Positions 23,056 to 37,871 of a stretch of DNA of 64,000 bases are shown piece by piece. The stretch spans positions 10,680,046-10,744,045 of the forward strand of contig NC_135775.1 of the NCBI RefSeq assembly GCF_028453695.1, given 5' to 3'. Both the position numbers and the translations under genes were made by a program. Source of the DNA: Augochlora pura (Eukaryota; Arthropoda; Insecta; Hymenoptera; Halictidae). The notes beneath the pieces were generated by a model. That model was not told where the DNA came from, did no database searches, and saw only the letters and a program-made list of their open reading frames with translations. Positions within the stretch are counted from its first letter, which is position 1; each line of letters starts with the position of its first letter.

Positions 23056-26000
23056 GTGAGCGTTATAGGAGGGGAAACTGCCTAAAAGAAGCTGCCTTCA
23101 AATCTGTTTTTTGCTCCGCCATTGTACGCCGCACGAAGAGTACTGCGAAGGAAGCCGCTTGCCTTGTTCTCCCGTGTGTTCTCGTTCGATTACATTCTCA
23201 TTTTTTTTCTGAATCGATCACTGTTCAAGCGTGTAAACGCGCCTACGTCTGCTGTGTTAACGTTCGTCTCGTGGTTGCGCTATTCATCAGGCGAAACACG
23301 TTAGTGTATTCTCTCTCTCTCTCTTGCATTCTCGTTATCCTATCCTTTCTCTCTCTCTCTCTCTCTTTTGATCCGTCGGTCTTTCTTTTTCTCTCTTTTA
23401 GTAGTTCGCTCTTCCCTTCTTTCTCTATTTCCCTTTCTCTCTGTGGCTACTCTCGATGTCCTCGGCATCTCTGCGGAAGTCGCGTGTGCGAAGGTTTTTC
23501 GCGTACGTGGACATCGGTGACGAAAATGCGAAGTGATTTGTATAGAAGAAAACCATCATCGGGGATACGAATCTTGCGCGTCATTATGCAATAGACGTGC
23601 AGCTGACGAGAAAGAACTGTTTCCTCTACTCTTCCAACAACGGGAACGGCGGTAACGATGCGCGGCATGTTTTTATCTTTGTTTTCCGAGACTGTGCCGC
23701 GGCGAGAAAACGCTGTCGTTGCCGCTGCTCGCCGCTCATTTGCTTTTCTACATATATTTCGCGACGAGTAATCACGTGGGAATGCGTCAGGCGATGCTAG
23801 CGTACCTGTTATTAGTCTCTCTGTTTCATGTATACTCGTTAGTGTTATCTCTAGTGTATTTCAATGCAACGCTTTCCGTATCGCGGCGTTCAAAAGCGAA
23901 TCATGCACCTCTGAACACTGCCTGACCAAAATATTCGAATGATGATACTTAATTTAATTGAATGAAAGTCCTATAATGCTATTATAAATACTATGAACAC
24001 TCCCATATACATTGAATATAGAACAAGTACGAAAACAATAGGCATAAGTTTTACTAAAATCAAATAACTCGTACATTAACAAAATTTTATTAGATTTAAT
24101 GCAAATCTTAAGTTACAGAAGTGTTTCAATTATTAACACATTGTATGTAGGTGACTTTTGACAATTTGACTATAAGGATTTTAAAAATCACTTCATTTTT
24201 TAACAAATTCTACATTTAATTTAATCTCCACTTTTACATCATGTATAGTTTCATTAACACTATCTTATCACCATCACTTTCATTGAAAGATTTTATTTCA
24301 TATAATATTGTTTCATACAGATAGAGAATTTATTTCAACCAACAATGTATAAAAAACATACCAGTATTTCTATATAATATGCTAATTGTATTTTACTACA
24401 AAGTTAATTCTTCTTTTATTACTATTATCGCTGTTAGATGGTTTTCTAATGTACTAATATGTTTCTGTAGACTTCCACCTTTCAAGAATTGTTTACCTTA
24501 TTTCTTCTTTCAAAATAATCATTGTATTTCTTAATTCTCTCTACTTCATTCCACAAATGTGTAATGGCTGTAAGGATCTGAACTTCTTGATACTACAATG
24601 TATATGTTAAATGTTTTGGGTTATCGTCATGTATGAAACAATAATTTTTTGGCATGCCAATTTTATTTAAAATTAATTTCAATTTAGTTTAAAATTTGAC
24701 AATACCCTATATTATAGAAAAAACTATCTGTGTCAACATTTAGTATATTTTAGATGTAATATTTGATAATTCTTACTAATATATGATCTTCTTGCAAATT
24801 AAATTTCTATTTTCCAGTTAATCTGTGACATAATTCTGTGTATATATCTTTATTACATTATTTTGCTATCATTGATACTAGTCTTCATCCTAAAACAAAA
24901 TGATTTTTCTAACTTCTCCAAATCGCTGTTAGTTTCTTTTTTCGTAATTCACAGCGGTATTTATTCTCTGTATGTATATTTTTCATTATTGAATTTTTTT
25001 TAAATGGAATAAATTATAAATTAGCTGCTGTCAATAAGTTTTGCATTTTCACTTATGGATTTTCTTGCTTTGAACATTTTCAATTCATTTAGTATAACTG
25101 CTATTAAAGAAAGTAGAACACAAGTTTTGCATATCATACTTTTGAGATTAGCCATATATAAATTGAAAAACTTCTGAATCTAGTTTCGTTTTTATAATTA
25201 ATATGCATACTATGTCATTTTGATAAAATTTGTACACAGTACCTGTGATTTACTTATACATATTATTTGCAGCAAATTCATACTTACGTTACCCTCATCT
25301 TATACATAATACATGCAAAATATTTATTATACTATAGGTCATGTATCTATCTCATTTATTCAATATATTATCATTTGGATATTTTGTTGGCCAGTAGAAT
25401 ATTTCTTTCTTCTTTTTACACTATTCACACTTATTCACATTAACATTCAGATACATCATTATTTCTAAATTTATTATTTTATATATGTAGGGGTGACTAA
25501 ATATTATGTTGTTTACTTTATGAGATTATTAACTATTTATTTTAGCTTAAATATACATGATTAAGTTCCATCAAGCATAATATTTAATTGTACATTTTTA
25601 TATTATGCTAATATTCAGACAATTTATGAAAGAAATGTATAATCTATAAAGTTTTCAAAAAAGTGTGTCTCAATACTTTCTCATTTAACTTAATTATCTT
25701 AAAAAGAAGTTGTTTTGCAATATTTAGAATATTTTGCATTTCTATTGTATATACATTTTTCAGTAGATTTTTTTTTAAAGGTTCGTACATTTTTTCCATA
25801 ATGCCATCAATGTCAATTTTCTAGTACCAGCATCTTAAGCACACTCTCATACAATTATAGATCCTTCTTACTTTATAATATATTTGATGCATTAGAAACA
25901 TTGTAATTTCCTTCGCTTTCAAAACTGATATCCTTTCATCAGTTCTCTTTTTCTTTACATAAACATCAAATCTGTGATTTTTCAACAGCCTTTGGTATTG

Positions 26001-28232
26001 CTTCAGCAAATATTTTTCCATTTTTAAGAGGAATCTTTAAAGCTAATAATGTCAGTAATAATGATGTATTACAAACTGTTTTATTTTTCATGACACAATA
26101 GATATTGATATAATATTATATTCAAACAGTTGTATAGAAAACAGATACATTTTGCAGTTTGAGTACTTTTTAAAATTGTTAAATTGTAAATATGTTTCCA
26201 TCTATTAGGAAATAATGCCATGAAATACCATGAAAAAGCAACCTAATATTCAACTCACTTCTTGTACATAAAATGACAAGTACAGAGATAGCAATATTAT
26301 ACTTATATTAATGTGAGTAAGAATTATTTTGGTCTTTTCTGAACCAGAGAGCTTTTTTATATTTTGTTTTCTAAACACCATATCTTAATGTCTTAATAAT
26401 AAGTTATTATTATTCACTGGCAGTCTTTTACCACTTTGGATTACCCAACATATGAAGTTCGCCACTTGAAAATATTTATTTAACACTGGAATATATATTT
26501 TTGTTGGAAGAACAAATTTTTTTGCATTTTTGATGTTTCGCTCATGTTATCTCACATGCTTGGATGTTACTCCCTCGAGAAAGGCTAGTCCAAATACTCT
26601 CCAATTTTAAATATGCTTCCTTTCTGCATAAGAAAAATATAAGGTGAGCACAATTAAGAGTTTTATTTGTTCTTTCATTAGGAAATTTTATTTTCTTACA
26701 TTATATATTTGTAATAAGTAAGTCAATAGATCATTTAGCATTATACAATATATTTTATTTTAGAATGCTGGTTTCAATATTTTTAGTAAATGATTGCACT
26801 GTTTTGTAATAATTGTTATACGTTTTTCTTTGTTTTTATTAAATAATTAACTGATTAAAATTAAGAAAATTTGCAATCGCAGAATAATTGAATACATATT
26901 AAAGAAATGATATTTTTTCTTAAATACATGATTGTGATGTAACTTATGGTTTTGATAAAATATCCTTATGGAAAGAAGAATTATATAATAAAATACAAAT
27001 TAGTATTTTTATATAATTTTTATATAATTATTCAAAATAACCTTCATGAATTATAATCACACTATTTGTATAATCTTATTACAATTGATGTTTATCTTCT
27101 TTTCTACCTATGTCTATAATGCAATATTTAGAAGTAAGTTGTATTTATAATTTACAACAAATCTGACATATATAAATTGAAGCTTGTTACGACAACTCAA
27201 AATTATATTATTGTTACTTCAAGACTACAATTGATAGTTGTTTAATAATACATGTACCATTACAACGATAATTTAAAGGGATAGATTAAAGCAAATAACT
27301 CAAGAAAGTATTTTTTAGATAAGAATATAAATTTTTTGGAATAAAATAAAAGATTGTAATTTTAAATATTGAATTACTTTAACTAATTTATTACTTGTAT
27401 TGAAGAAATAATAATGTAAAGAAAGCAAACTTATTTTATATGAAGTTAGAATGAATTATAGTTAAATAATTCTATTGTTTGAATTATCTAAATCATTTGA
27501 ATAAAATAACAAACAATCTGGTATAGGAGGTTGTGATGAGATTATTTTATTTGAATGAATTTAGTTATATAAGAAAACGAAACTTAAGATCTAAAATTTT
27601 GATAATGTCCTAACAATTATTCTAACAGTAGCAAATAAAAATAGCCTCTCCACATGAACAAATGATGGCAGTGTGAAGTTATTTAAGACAACTAGTTTCA
27701 ATACAAAGTGCATAGAAAATTATTCAAGTAACACTTTATTTAAACAGAAACTATAGTTATTTTATTTGATAGTCATAATTTAAATATTCCAAAGAGAAGT
27801 TATTTTTATATGAAAATTAGCTAGTACGTTATTGTTTTCCAAATATATCATGTCAATAATGCCTTAACATGCCTTTCTCTTTTAATATTATTGTTACATC
27901 AATAAAAGTATTGGATCTTAAACATTGAATTTTTTATTATTATAATCTTTATTGTTTGAAAAATACATATAAATTAACTGTTACATAAAGCCAGTATAAG
28001 TGAAATTTTTGTTTGTTAAACTTATTTCACTATAGATATAGATTAATACCAAAGTATTTCTATTGAGTATTATTTCAAACTAACCAATGTAATATAGCTT
28101 AGACAATAATATATGAATTCATTTTTATTTACTATTTGATATACTATTTTCTCTAGTACTAATTTTAAATCAACCATTACATAATTAAGATAAATTGTAC
28201 TTTTCAATTAACTATTGATAATTTGTTTACAG
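23056..28232 (+). other. Putative first intron of KANSL1, AT-rich
   Basis: After about 23950 the sequence is uniformly AT-rich, with no frame or domain I recognise. A minus-strand frame at 25821-26021 is short and featureless. If the first-exon assignment is wrong this is simply intergenic. The acceptor TTTGTTTACAG ends at 28232. Confidence 0.5.
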
Positions 28233-28569
28233 ATTAACTAATGTGATTGATTGACTTAAGCATTATGGGTACAGAAAATACTGATGAAGCAACATAATGT
28301 TTATAATGAAATGAATAGGAGCTAAGGAACATTATATGAGAAAGGAAGAATTTTGTTGAGATAACATTTATTCAGACGATAAGGAAGTATAATAAAGGCA
28401 TAAGATAATAAATTAGCAATGGATGAATGGGAGTGAGCACAGTGCACGTGAAGTGCAGGTGTGTGCACGCCCGCACGTGGGAGCCTCTGGATGTCGAGGC
28501 TGCAGCACTGGCAGTGTCAGTGGCAGTGATGGCCCCTGCTCTGACGGAAGGCGGTCCTCAAAAGCCTGA
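28233..28569 (+). promoter_or_regulatory. KANSL1 leader with a cluster of upstream ORFs
   Basis: Between the splice acceptor and the main start there are short ATG-initiated frames at 28265-28297, 28297-28314, 28311-28325, 28336-28359 and 28419-28436. A 48-codon frame at 28423-28569 overlaps the coding start in another frame. It begins upstream of both candidate KANSL1 start codons (28427 and 28529) and ends after them. Such an arrangement is normally repressive and could make translation conditional; this is inference. Confidence 0.55.
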
Positions 28570-31500
28570 AAATTTGCTCCCTTCCCTTCCAGCTGGTGGG
28601 TTCCTTTCCCCAGAGCAGGCTGCGCAAGTCTGTCAGAATCGTGAAATTCTGGCGAAATTTGTTGTTTCTGCAAACGTCCAACCAACGAAGATCGACGAGC
28701 AGTGTTTACATGGTATATCCAAGGATCTTATACGTGATGTTATCAATTCGAAATACGCCAATGATCTTGATAGTTTGTCTACATTTACGCTCGGATCTGA
28801 TTTGATTACAAAGAAGGCATTAATCAAAGAGGACTGTGAGCGACCAGACATTCTGGACAGTCCAGAAAAAAAGGAGATCGACATTATAATGAACGACCCA
28901 TCTATGGGTGATCAAGCGGACAATATGGGTTTCTTAAAATCAAGCGCAGACTTGCCTTTGGTGAGTTCAGAAACTGCAGAAGACAATAAAAATCTGGATG
29001 TGGATCAAATAATGGCCTTTAGTACTGATATAACTACGGATACCGAACAATGCAACATGGGCACTGACAGTGATCAGAACGTAGAAGAGCTTTTGCAAGT
29101 CATCAAATCTATTGAAGGAGTAGAAAATGCAGAAAATATATCTGCAGGTGTCAGTGAACAGGTACCAAGCACTTTGGATGGTGTAGAGATGTTCCCTATG
29201 CCCGAGGAAGGGTTTTCATCTTTTGAACGGGATTTACTTAACGATGTTGATGTTATGAGTCTTTGCAATAATATGAACATTGCAGAAACTTTGAACCAAC
29301 AAAAACCTAACAATTTAAAGTTGCAACAAGATATTGTTGCACAAAAACAATTTGAGAATGAAAGGAGGTGTGCATTTCTACTAAGAAGACTGAGGAAGCT
29401 TCAAGCGAGAATAATAGGCAGGCATGTTGCAGAAGAAAACACAGGAGTTCTTGAACTTGCCCATCATGGAGTCAAAAAATATTTGTTTCAAGAATTGGTT
29501 AATATCAGTTCTAAATCTAATGTTAGAAACTTTCCTGAGATTAATAGTAGTTTGAATTCATTTTTGCAAAAAATTGAGAAAATGTGTGTTGCTCAAAGCA
29601 ATAATGTGAATCGACAGCGATTATGTTGTCGATATTTTGGTGGTGGTTCACGAGACAGTTTGGGTAGTACCTCCGGTACTAATAGCAATCGTCAACCAGT
29701 GTTTGGTACCCCCCAAATTAAAGTTAAAGGTGATGAGGTAGAAAACATGGCCGGGCCATTGGCCACTCAACTACATATTGTGGAGTCTAATCTTGACTCT
29801 GATTGTACTGCATCTAGTAGTGGTGGAGAAAGTTGTGATGAAATGCAGTCATTTAATAATCCACATCAACAACATTTGTCTATGTGAGTTCCATTTTTCT
29901 TTTGCATGATATAATTTTAATACAATATACAATATTAAATATTTTTTAAATTGTTACATACTTTATCTTTATTTTACATAAAGTAAAAGTACAGTTTCAC
30001 TTATACTAATTTACAATTCTCATAAAAATGAAACATTGAAATATAATCATGGATAATATTTCCCTCAAAAATAACTTTTATACTTGTCAATATCATTACG
30101 TTAATTTTATGCAGTTGATAAAAAGTCTCGTCTTATATTAAAACATTTTATTATAAATATGCAAATGTTTGAAACCGAGTAAATATGTTTGGCCGGTTTC
30201 AAATTATTTCATTTCATAACATTTTCTTAAATACAGTATATTATTCATTTATACTAAAGGTGAACATTTAATAGAAGTGCAGTAGACTCTCATACAACAC
30301 ATGTTCATTAATGTGTTATGCATTGTATAAATTCACTTTATAGTAAATTGTGTCATATTAATTTTTCTTAATGTATCTAACTTATAAATTCAACAAAAGA
30401 AATTAACAAACTCGTTATGTAATTATAATTAGTTACACAAAATTTTCCTTGCCTTTTCATTGTATCATATAAGGAACATTTAAACGTTTGAGTTTTTGTT
30501 GTAGATGTTAGAAAAAAAACTGAATTTTTTATAATTTTATCATAACACTTTTTTTATTCAGAACAGAATTTTGTTCTATTTGCAACAGGAACATAATCTG
30601 GTCAAATTACTAGATACACTGTCATAACATGTACGAAAAATTGTGTTCTATGAAAACAGTAGTTGCAATATTTTCGAAATCCATTGTAGTTACCGTGAAA
30701 TGTATTTACTTTATTAGAAAGCAATATTAACATTTAAGATAAAAATCATGATATACATATTTTATTGAGTTTTCATTCAACATTATTGCTAAAAAAAATA
30801 TTTGGTATATGTTATATTTAATATACTTATATATTTGATAATATTGCTTTGTAGATCGAAAAGAGCAGCATGGAGGTATGCTCAGGATCGCGCAGGTGTA
30901 GCTGCAAGATGGACATGGTTACAAGCACAAATATCAGATTTGGAATATAGAATTAGACAGCATAATGAATTGCAACGACATATTAGAGCTAATAAGGGAT
31001 TAGTGATACTCGATAACACTGAAACAGTAAACGGGTATAGTGGCGTTTTACCAGGTTCTACAGGACGTTATAATTCACCAGAAGGTGAATTACCAGCTAG
31101 TAGAACACGTCCGTTCGTGTGGAGCTTTTATAGGAAAAGAAAACTGTTGCAAGTAGACAGGTTACATGAAGTCTCTAAACGAGCAGCAAAAGCATCAACA
31201 GTAAAATGCAATTGCGACAATGTATTACCCCCATGTGCATTATGTACTGGAAGATTAGATCCAATGCAACCACAAGATCCAATTGAACAGATGTCTGTAC
31301 AAGAACGGATTGCACTTGTTGACCCTAGTTACCATCCCGTGTTGTCATTTCCTGATGGTAAATAAAACTTATTAAATATTTTAACTACTTCAGTTTTTAT
31401 ATAATCTTATAAGTGACATACGTAAATATTTGCATTGTTCAGAAATTACTCAAGGAACTCACCTTGAAGCAATCATGAAATCAGTGGAATGGCAACAGAA

Positions 31501-34500
31501 AATGTTAAGAGGAAATTTGCGAATAACTCGGTTGAAGGATAAAGACAGTAATGAGAGAAGGAATAAAAAACTTCCAGGTCATAGAGCAAAATATGCTGCT
31601 CGATTAAGAAAATCATCTTCGAGTATCCTTACTGCGAGTATGTGTTGTGACTATTTCAATCTAAATATTTTATTTGTTATATTAGCTTATATATTCAATT
31701 ATTTTAATAGGAATCAAGAGAAAAATGTTAAAGGGGAAAAGAAGTAGGCTTGGCCATGATCGAAGTGTTCATGGGTTAAGCAGAAAGAGGGTGCAAAAAT
31801 TGCCAGCTGAAGATGATGATGATATTAGTGCACTTTCCAGCTCTAGTAAGCATTCATCTCCAGTGCCTTCACCTTTGCATCATACTACTACTTCTACAGA
31901 AAAAAATACTGTTAAAGAAAAGAGTTCCACTTCTCACGGGTTTGTATATTTAATTCATTCACAATTAATCAATACATTACTTGCTGGCAGTTATTTAATC
32001 GTTTCTATATGACATGAAGCTAAGGATTTCCCATAAGTTTTTAAATAATAATGGCAATTTTAATAAACATTTTTTGATCAAATATAATCTCTACAAATTT
32101 TGTTAATAAACTGCCGGTTAGTAAAACGTAAATACGATTGAAAAGTTCATAGCAATAGGAAGACAACGTTGTTAAAAGTGTAATTTTTCTCTTTTTGTAA
32201 AAAGAAATTAATATCAGGTAACATGTGATACAATTTTTCAACACATAGCATTCCATAAAGAGACAGTAATAATAATGATCATAGTAATAATTATAACAAA
32301 GACACTCTCTTTTTGAATTTCTTTAATGGTAACTTATATTGGTATAATGGTAACTTAGTACAGCATAAAAACAGTTTCAATATTTAAATTGTATTGTAAT
32401 GAGAACAATTAAAAAGGTATGAATTTCATATTCAGCATGATTATTCGTTATCACGAAACACTACATAATTTTTAATTACTTTTTGTTTTTACTAAAATTA
32501 CTCAAAAATGGAGTTACTTCTTTATTGCAATAACCTCTTCAATTGCTTTGGAATTTATATGTATAATTGAAGAATCAAAAAGGATTTAGCATTTTTTTCA
32601 ACAATATATGTTTCTATTTCAGACGTCTGAGGCAGAATTCGTATGATATTGATAATATTGTTATACCATATAGTGTAGCTGCTTCAACTAGGCTCGAAAA
32701 ACTACAATACAAAGAAATATTGACACCAAAGTAAGTTATCCAATCCTAAAATTATATTTAACATATTTAGTTATTTATATTATAACACATAATCCTTTTT
32801 ATATAAAATATAGGTGGAGGTTATGCGAGGAAACTTCAAAAATGGATATTAAGAATGGTGTTATGCACAGGCCTAGTCAAGACAGTGATGTAAGTGTATG
32901 CAATGTAGGAATTATCGAAATTAATATGACAGATTTTGTTGTAATTCAGGAATGAAATTATGAAAATTTAATTCTTCTTTTAGTTTGAAGATATGTCAGA
33001 TGTCACTATTGCTTTGAGGCACGAACGCAGTGAGAGAGAAGAAAACAAACGTTTTATGACATATATAAATATGCCACATCAGTCACGTATTCGCCATAAT
33101 CGCAGGGCTGATAGTCGTGCAGACAGTGGTGCAAATACTCCAGGTCATTACAACTCATGAAATATTTATTAAATATACAGTGGGCTTCAGTAATTGCAAC
33201 TAACTGTTCCTATAAAATTGGTCAAGATGAAAAAAATATATTCATACAGTGTTTATTTTTGGAAAGAAGACTTTTGAAATATGTTTTTTATAATCATGAT
33301 AGTAGTCTTACCCTCGTACTTAAAATTCCCAACATGAGAATCACCTGAATTCAAATACGCATAAATATTGATTTCAAAGCAATTTAATGTGACATAACAA
33401 TCTTAAAAAAAGTGACAATTAAATTTTATTTCTTAGATCCGATGTCTCCTCACGCAAGTGATTTTGGAGGAGACATGATGTCGCCGATTACATCTCCACC
33501 CGCGACCCCTTCTCAAGTTCAAGATTCGGAACATCAACACAACTCGGACACACATCGCTCATCTGCCTTTCAAAATGCGTTGCGACGTCGTGTTACGCCT
33601 ACATTAAGATTAGGAAAGGAAGACACGAGTACTTCAGTAATTGAAGATGAAAATGAGGTACTACTTTCTTTATGCATTTGAAATGCATGCAATAATTTGT
33701 TGACTATTAATACACGTTGACTATCAAAACACGATTTTGAAGAAATTTAAATTAATGTAACCAAAATTAAACTAATGTATTTAATGAAACCAGAACTGAA
33801 GCATTCAAATTTATAACAGTGACTATTCTTTCCACTCTTTTTGATCCTACAAATCCTAATGAATAGATTGTGAATTTTTATATATTTATAGTAGAAAGAT
33901 TAGAATTTTACAAAAATTCTGGTATTAGAGTTTGCTTATGTATCTGTGAAAAGATATTAATTTTTAATATAATAACACATCCTTTAAAGACAAATATTAA
34001 CATGTGGTTGTACAAAGACTATGGATGCAATACTTAAGTTGCAATCTACGAGTTACAAATTTTCAAGTAAATAATTTAATTGTTTATGTAACAAACGATC
34101 AGTATATATTTCCTCTTTTTTTTTTTATAACATTTAAAATACTTCATTTATGTTTTGTACTTCATCTATTCAAAAAATAATTTTTTAACCATTACAAAGA
34201 GTCGTATCTAGTATACAAACTGGATAGTCAACGTGTTAATATTTTTACACAGGCCAGGGTTTTTTAAATTTAGGAACATACTACATATTTGTTTCTGAAG
34301 TTATCCTTAATTTATTTTTTAAAAATTTGTTTTTACTAATGTATGTAAAAATACATTGAACATAAACTGAAATGCATTTAAATTTAAGATATTGTAAGAT
34401 GCATGTAAAATAATTGTTTCATTAATATTTCATAAATAATTTATATTATTTTGAATTTGCATTTGTTTTACCATGATACAAAAACTTCAATTACGAAGAA

Positions 34501-36461
34501 CTTTGATTTTTATTTTGAAATTTGATAATGACTTTACAATATAAATTAGTAAAAGAGTTAATTAATTATTTAGGTAATAATTGTTACTTATGTGTTACTT
34601 TAAATAGTTCCAATTACATGTTTTACTATTTTTAATTATGTACTCTCAATATTCTATTAATTCTTACAGTTTGTTGATATATGATATAATAAACCAAACA
34701 GTAAGAATTATTATGAGATAGAAGTGTTGAAATTCTTGTAGTGGGTTATTAGAAAAATAATCTCGGTCTTTTTTGCGAGCTATCTGGAAAGTCGAAATTA
34801 ATCAACAATAGATGTTCTAATCATATTTTATAATGAAAACGACATAATGCATCTTATTTTGAATAAAAAGTGCCCTACTTCTACTAAAATAGGAAATCTA
34901 GGAAATTATGACAAATATATCGGGTGTGCACTATTGAATGGCAATATATTTAACTGTTAATATTTTAACTAAAAATGAAGTTTTTCAAATATTGTCTCTG
35001 TTACTAAATATTTTTCAGAAAATGGTTCTATTGGTTCTTATCTAATCAATTTTTATTATAAAAAAATGACAGTCGGTTAATATATCTTAATAATATAATA
35101 ATAATAATATATAATTATATTATAATAATAATATAATATATATTTTAATAAATTTAATTAGTAAATTAGTTTACTTTGGAAATTCAAGAAAGAGAAAATG
35201 CACATTTGAAACGCTTATTAAAATTTTTCAGATTTTCCAAAGTCTTTATATACGTAGAATTACGATAGACTAAAGAGAATTATTTAATGTTTTTAAACAG
35301 ATTTTGCCATACGAACCAAGGATATTTCCACTATCCGAAGAAGTTTATGACAAAATGCTGGAAGTAATGCCAGATGGGCATTGGCAAGCTTCATCAGCGT
35401 CTCTATGCTCCCGGGAAGAAGAAAAAGCAGATGATGTACGTATTTTGTGCTTGTATTGAGTGTTTTCAGTATTAATTATATCTAAGTCAGAAATTTTTAT
35501 TACAAAACATATATGTGCTCGTAATGATTATTAATATAAACTTTGAGCCAACTTTCATGGCTCCTCAAGGCTGTCCCTGGTAAGCAGTGCCATATGATGC
35601 TTCCTACTTTTAAACACAATTCATTTTATTTTATTGCATACATATTTCCGAGACTAGTGATATTTAAAAGACATTGTATTGCGTTTTACGTAATCTTTAT
35701 CTTTTTATAAGCATATTAGACTCTTTTAATGAACTAGCCTGCTGTTTATTTTCTTCTAGGTTGTTATAAGCTTGTTAATATAAATATAGTATTTTCTTAA
35801 ATACATATTTCGGGGACTAATAATAACTAGTATATAAAAAAATATTATTAAAGCTATTAATAATTAAAAGAAAACAAAATTTTCAAAAACTTCATAATTA
35901 AAATTTTTGTTACAAACAATGTTTACAAATGATCTCAAAGCTTCTTCATTACCAATAACCATCACTGACGAAGAGAATTTTATTTTGTTTCTTTACATAT
36001 ACTACCTAAATAGGTAGTGTTTTACCGTTTTATTGTGTTTTGCAAACCGAAAATTGATCAGTCAAATGCATCCAAAACCATATTTTCGTCATTGATAACT
36101 ATTATATACAATTGGCATACAATCTTTTTCATTGATAATTGTTATTGTGTCAATATTGTAATGCTTTAAACAAAAAATATTTCTTATCTATGACTTTCTT
36201 TAAATTGATTTTGTTATTGTCCTCGATATATATATTTATATAATACGCAGAGTAACCGTTGGAGAAAATAGTCTGTTTATAACTACTCAGGTAGACATTA
36301 ATATTTATTTCTAGGACGGGGAGTTGGATTGTCCAGAGTCAGATTCAACGGAATCAGCTTGTTGTGATATAGAAGGTGAGGATCCAAATGATCCTGAATG
36401 GACAGTAGCTGACGATAGGGATACTGAAAAGGAACGAATACGTCCGACGGCTAAAAGATAG
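28427..36461 (+). CDS. KANSL1: KAT8 regulatory NSL complex subunit 1 (NSL1)
   Basis: Ten coding exons give 1076 aa from 28427, or 1042 aa from the better-placed MAPALTEGG methionine at 28529, which I prefer. Exons: 28427-29883, 30855-31357, 31443-31637, 31711-31939, 32623-32730, 32814-32889, 32984-33143, 33437-33657, 35301-35435, 36315-36461. Introns are GT-AG and phases agree. KANSL1 is the scaffold of the nuclear NSL complex carrying the MOF/KAT8 H4-lysine acetyltransferase. Visible: a long acidic N-terminal region, a conserved helix ARWTWLQAQISDLEYRI (about 500-520), a cysteine group CNCDNVLPPCALC, and the C-terminal PEHE region starting near ILTPKWR (about 830), which binds MOF in the family. 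The tail is acidic and ends RPTAKR. Length matches human KANSL1 (about 1105). Leader uORFs precede it. Convergent with POLD2. Confidence 0.95.
34658..34710. repeat. Short hairpin in a KANSL1 intron
   Basis: TAATTCTTACAGTTTG (left arm) pairs with CAAACAGTAAGAATTA (right arm) with one A-A mismatch. The arms are separated by an AT-rich loop that can extend the stem. The size (about 53 nt) is near a pre-miRNA foldback, but I recognise no known miRNA and AT-rich introns form such hairpins readily. Confidence 0.4.
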
Positions 36462-37871
36462 GATAAAATCTTGAATAAATACAGTATGTCTACGTCGTCG
36501 TTACTATATGCAGAAGCTACCTGTCAATTGTTATATATACCAATCGGTCATGTAATATGCACCTTAAGTTAATGGTATTACGAATCTGTAAAGTGTATTA
36601 TAAATATAAATTTTATAACTTCATTCTGCTTAAATCAATGGAAAACCTTAATAATTGCTTTTTAAGTATTGCTATTTCGGCCAAAGCATTAGAATAGAAT
36701 GAATACGTATATCTGTGTACATATCCATCCTTTTAATTAGGATAAGGATATTGTTATATTTTTCTTTCACTGTTACAAATATTAAGGAGGACATAATCTT
36801 CCACAAGTTAGAGTCTCACATAAACAGAAATAGATAGTTTTTATACACACGTATTTAACAGAAAAAAAGAATTAAAAACAAAGGTGTATTTATATATTAT
36901 AATCAAATCCTTATGTTAAATGAAAGTGCCAACCGAAACATTCTGTAACATCACCCAACGACGTCACATATTCTTTTTAGCTGCGAGATTAGTTCGTTGT
37001 AACGTAATTGAAAACTCTATCCAAGTAGAATTCAACTATTATGATCAGTTATAATTTATTGTGTGACCCTATTATTGTGTATAACTACTACATCTCTATA
37101 TCTGTCTTCTCTTTTTGTTATTATTATGATTTCTTGAAATGATTTCATAATTTTTTTGCATCTTATATGACAGTCAAAAACAGGTAACATATAACAAACA
37201 TGTATAGAAACATTTAAGAAATTGTATATACTCATCTACCTTCATCACTTTACAATTTTGTTCATACAATATAATAATAGAAATATCAATTTATAATGAA
37301 ATCACACAATTACTTCACTTTAGTTATTATAGTTTAACGAATTATTAGAATTGGTTCAAACAATGTAAAACTTTGATATCACATTCTGTATTTTGACTGT
37401 TATGTTCTTCTTACTTATAATTTATATAGTATGACTTCGTGTTTATTTAAAAAAACAAGTTCGTTGTTTAAAATCTCATGTCACTGTGATTTCGCGATTT
37501 TTTAACAATCTGTGATATTACATGTAATTTCTTTCTTATTACATTCTTTATACTTAGTCAAGCATACATATATTTAAATGTCGTGTGCTTAGATTTTGTA
37601 CATCACATTTTGAATAAAAATAAATAGGCAGCAATGGAATTTGTTTTTCCTTCGTTTGATTTTATCATTTTCGTTATTTAGCAGTGAGAAAGGAGAGGAG
37701 ATCGAACGAAATTGAATAATACAAATAAATTAACAACTTGTGAATTACTTCAATACATATATGTAGGATTAAATGTTCTTTTCTGTAGGTATAAAACGTA
37801 CAAAAATATATAAGAAGTATAAAAATGTTTCCCTTACTTCAAATAGTTATATAACAAAGTTTATCACTCAT
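36462..37871. other. Convergent 3' regions of KANSL1 and POLD2
   Basis: AT-rich non-coding sequence. AATAAA-type polyadenylation signals for KANSL1 occur soon after the stop (for example TGAATAAATA near 36472). Further AATAAAAATAAAT sites occur around 37613-37625. No frame or element recognised. Confidence 0.55.

Noticed and set aside
23025..23594. 189-codon open frame (+) with long Leu/Ser runs
   Set aside because: The runs come from CT microsatellites, and the frame crosses the likely splice donor at 23055.
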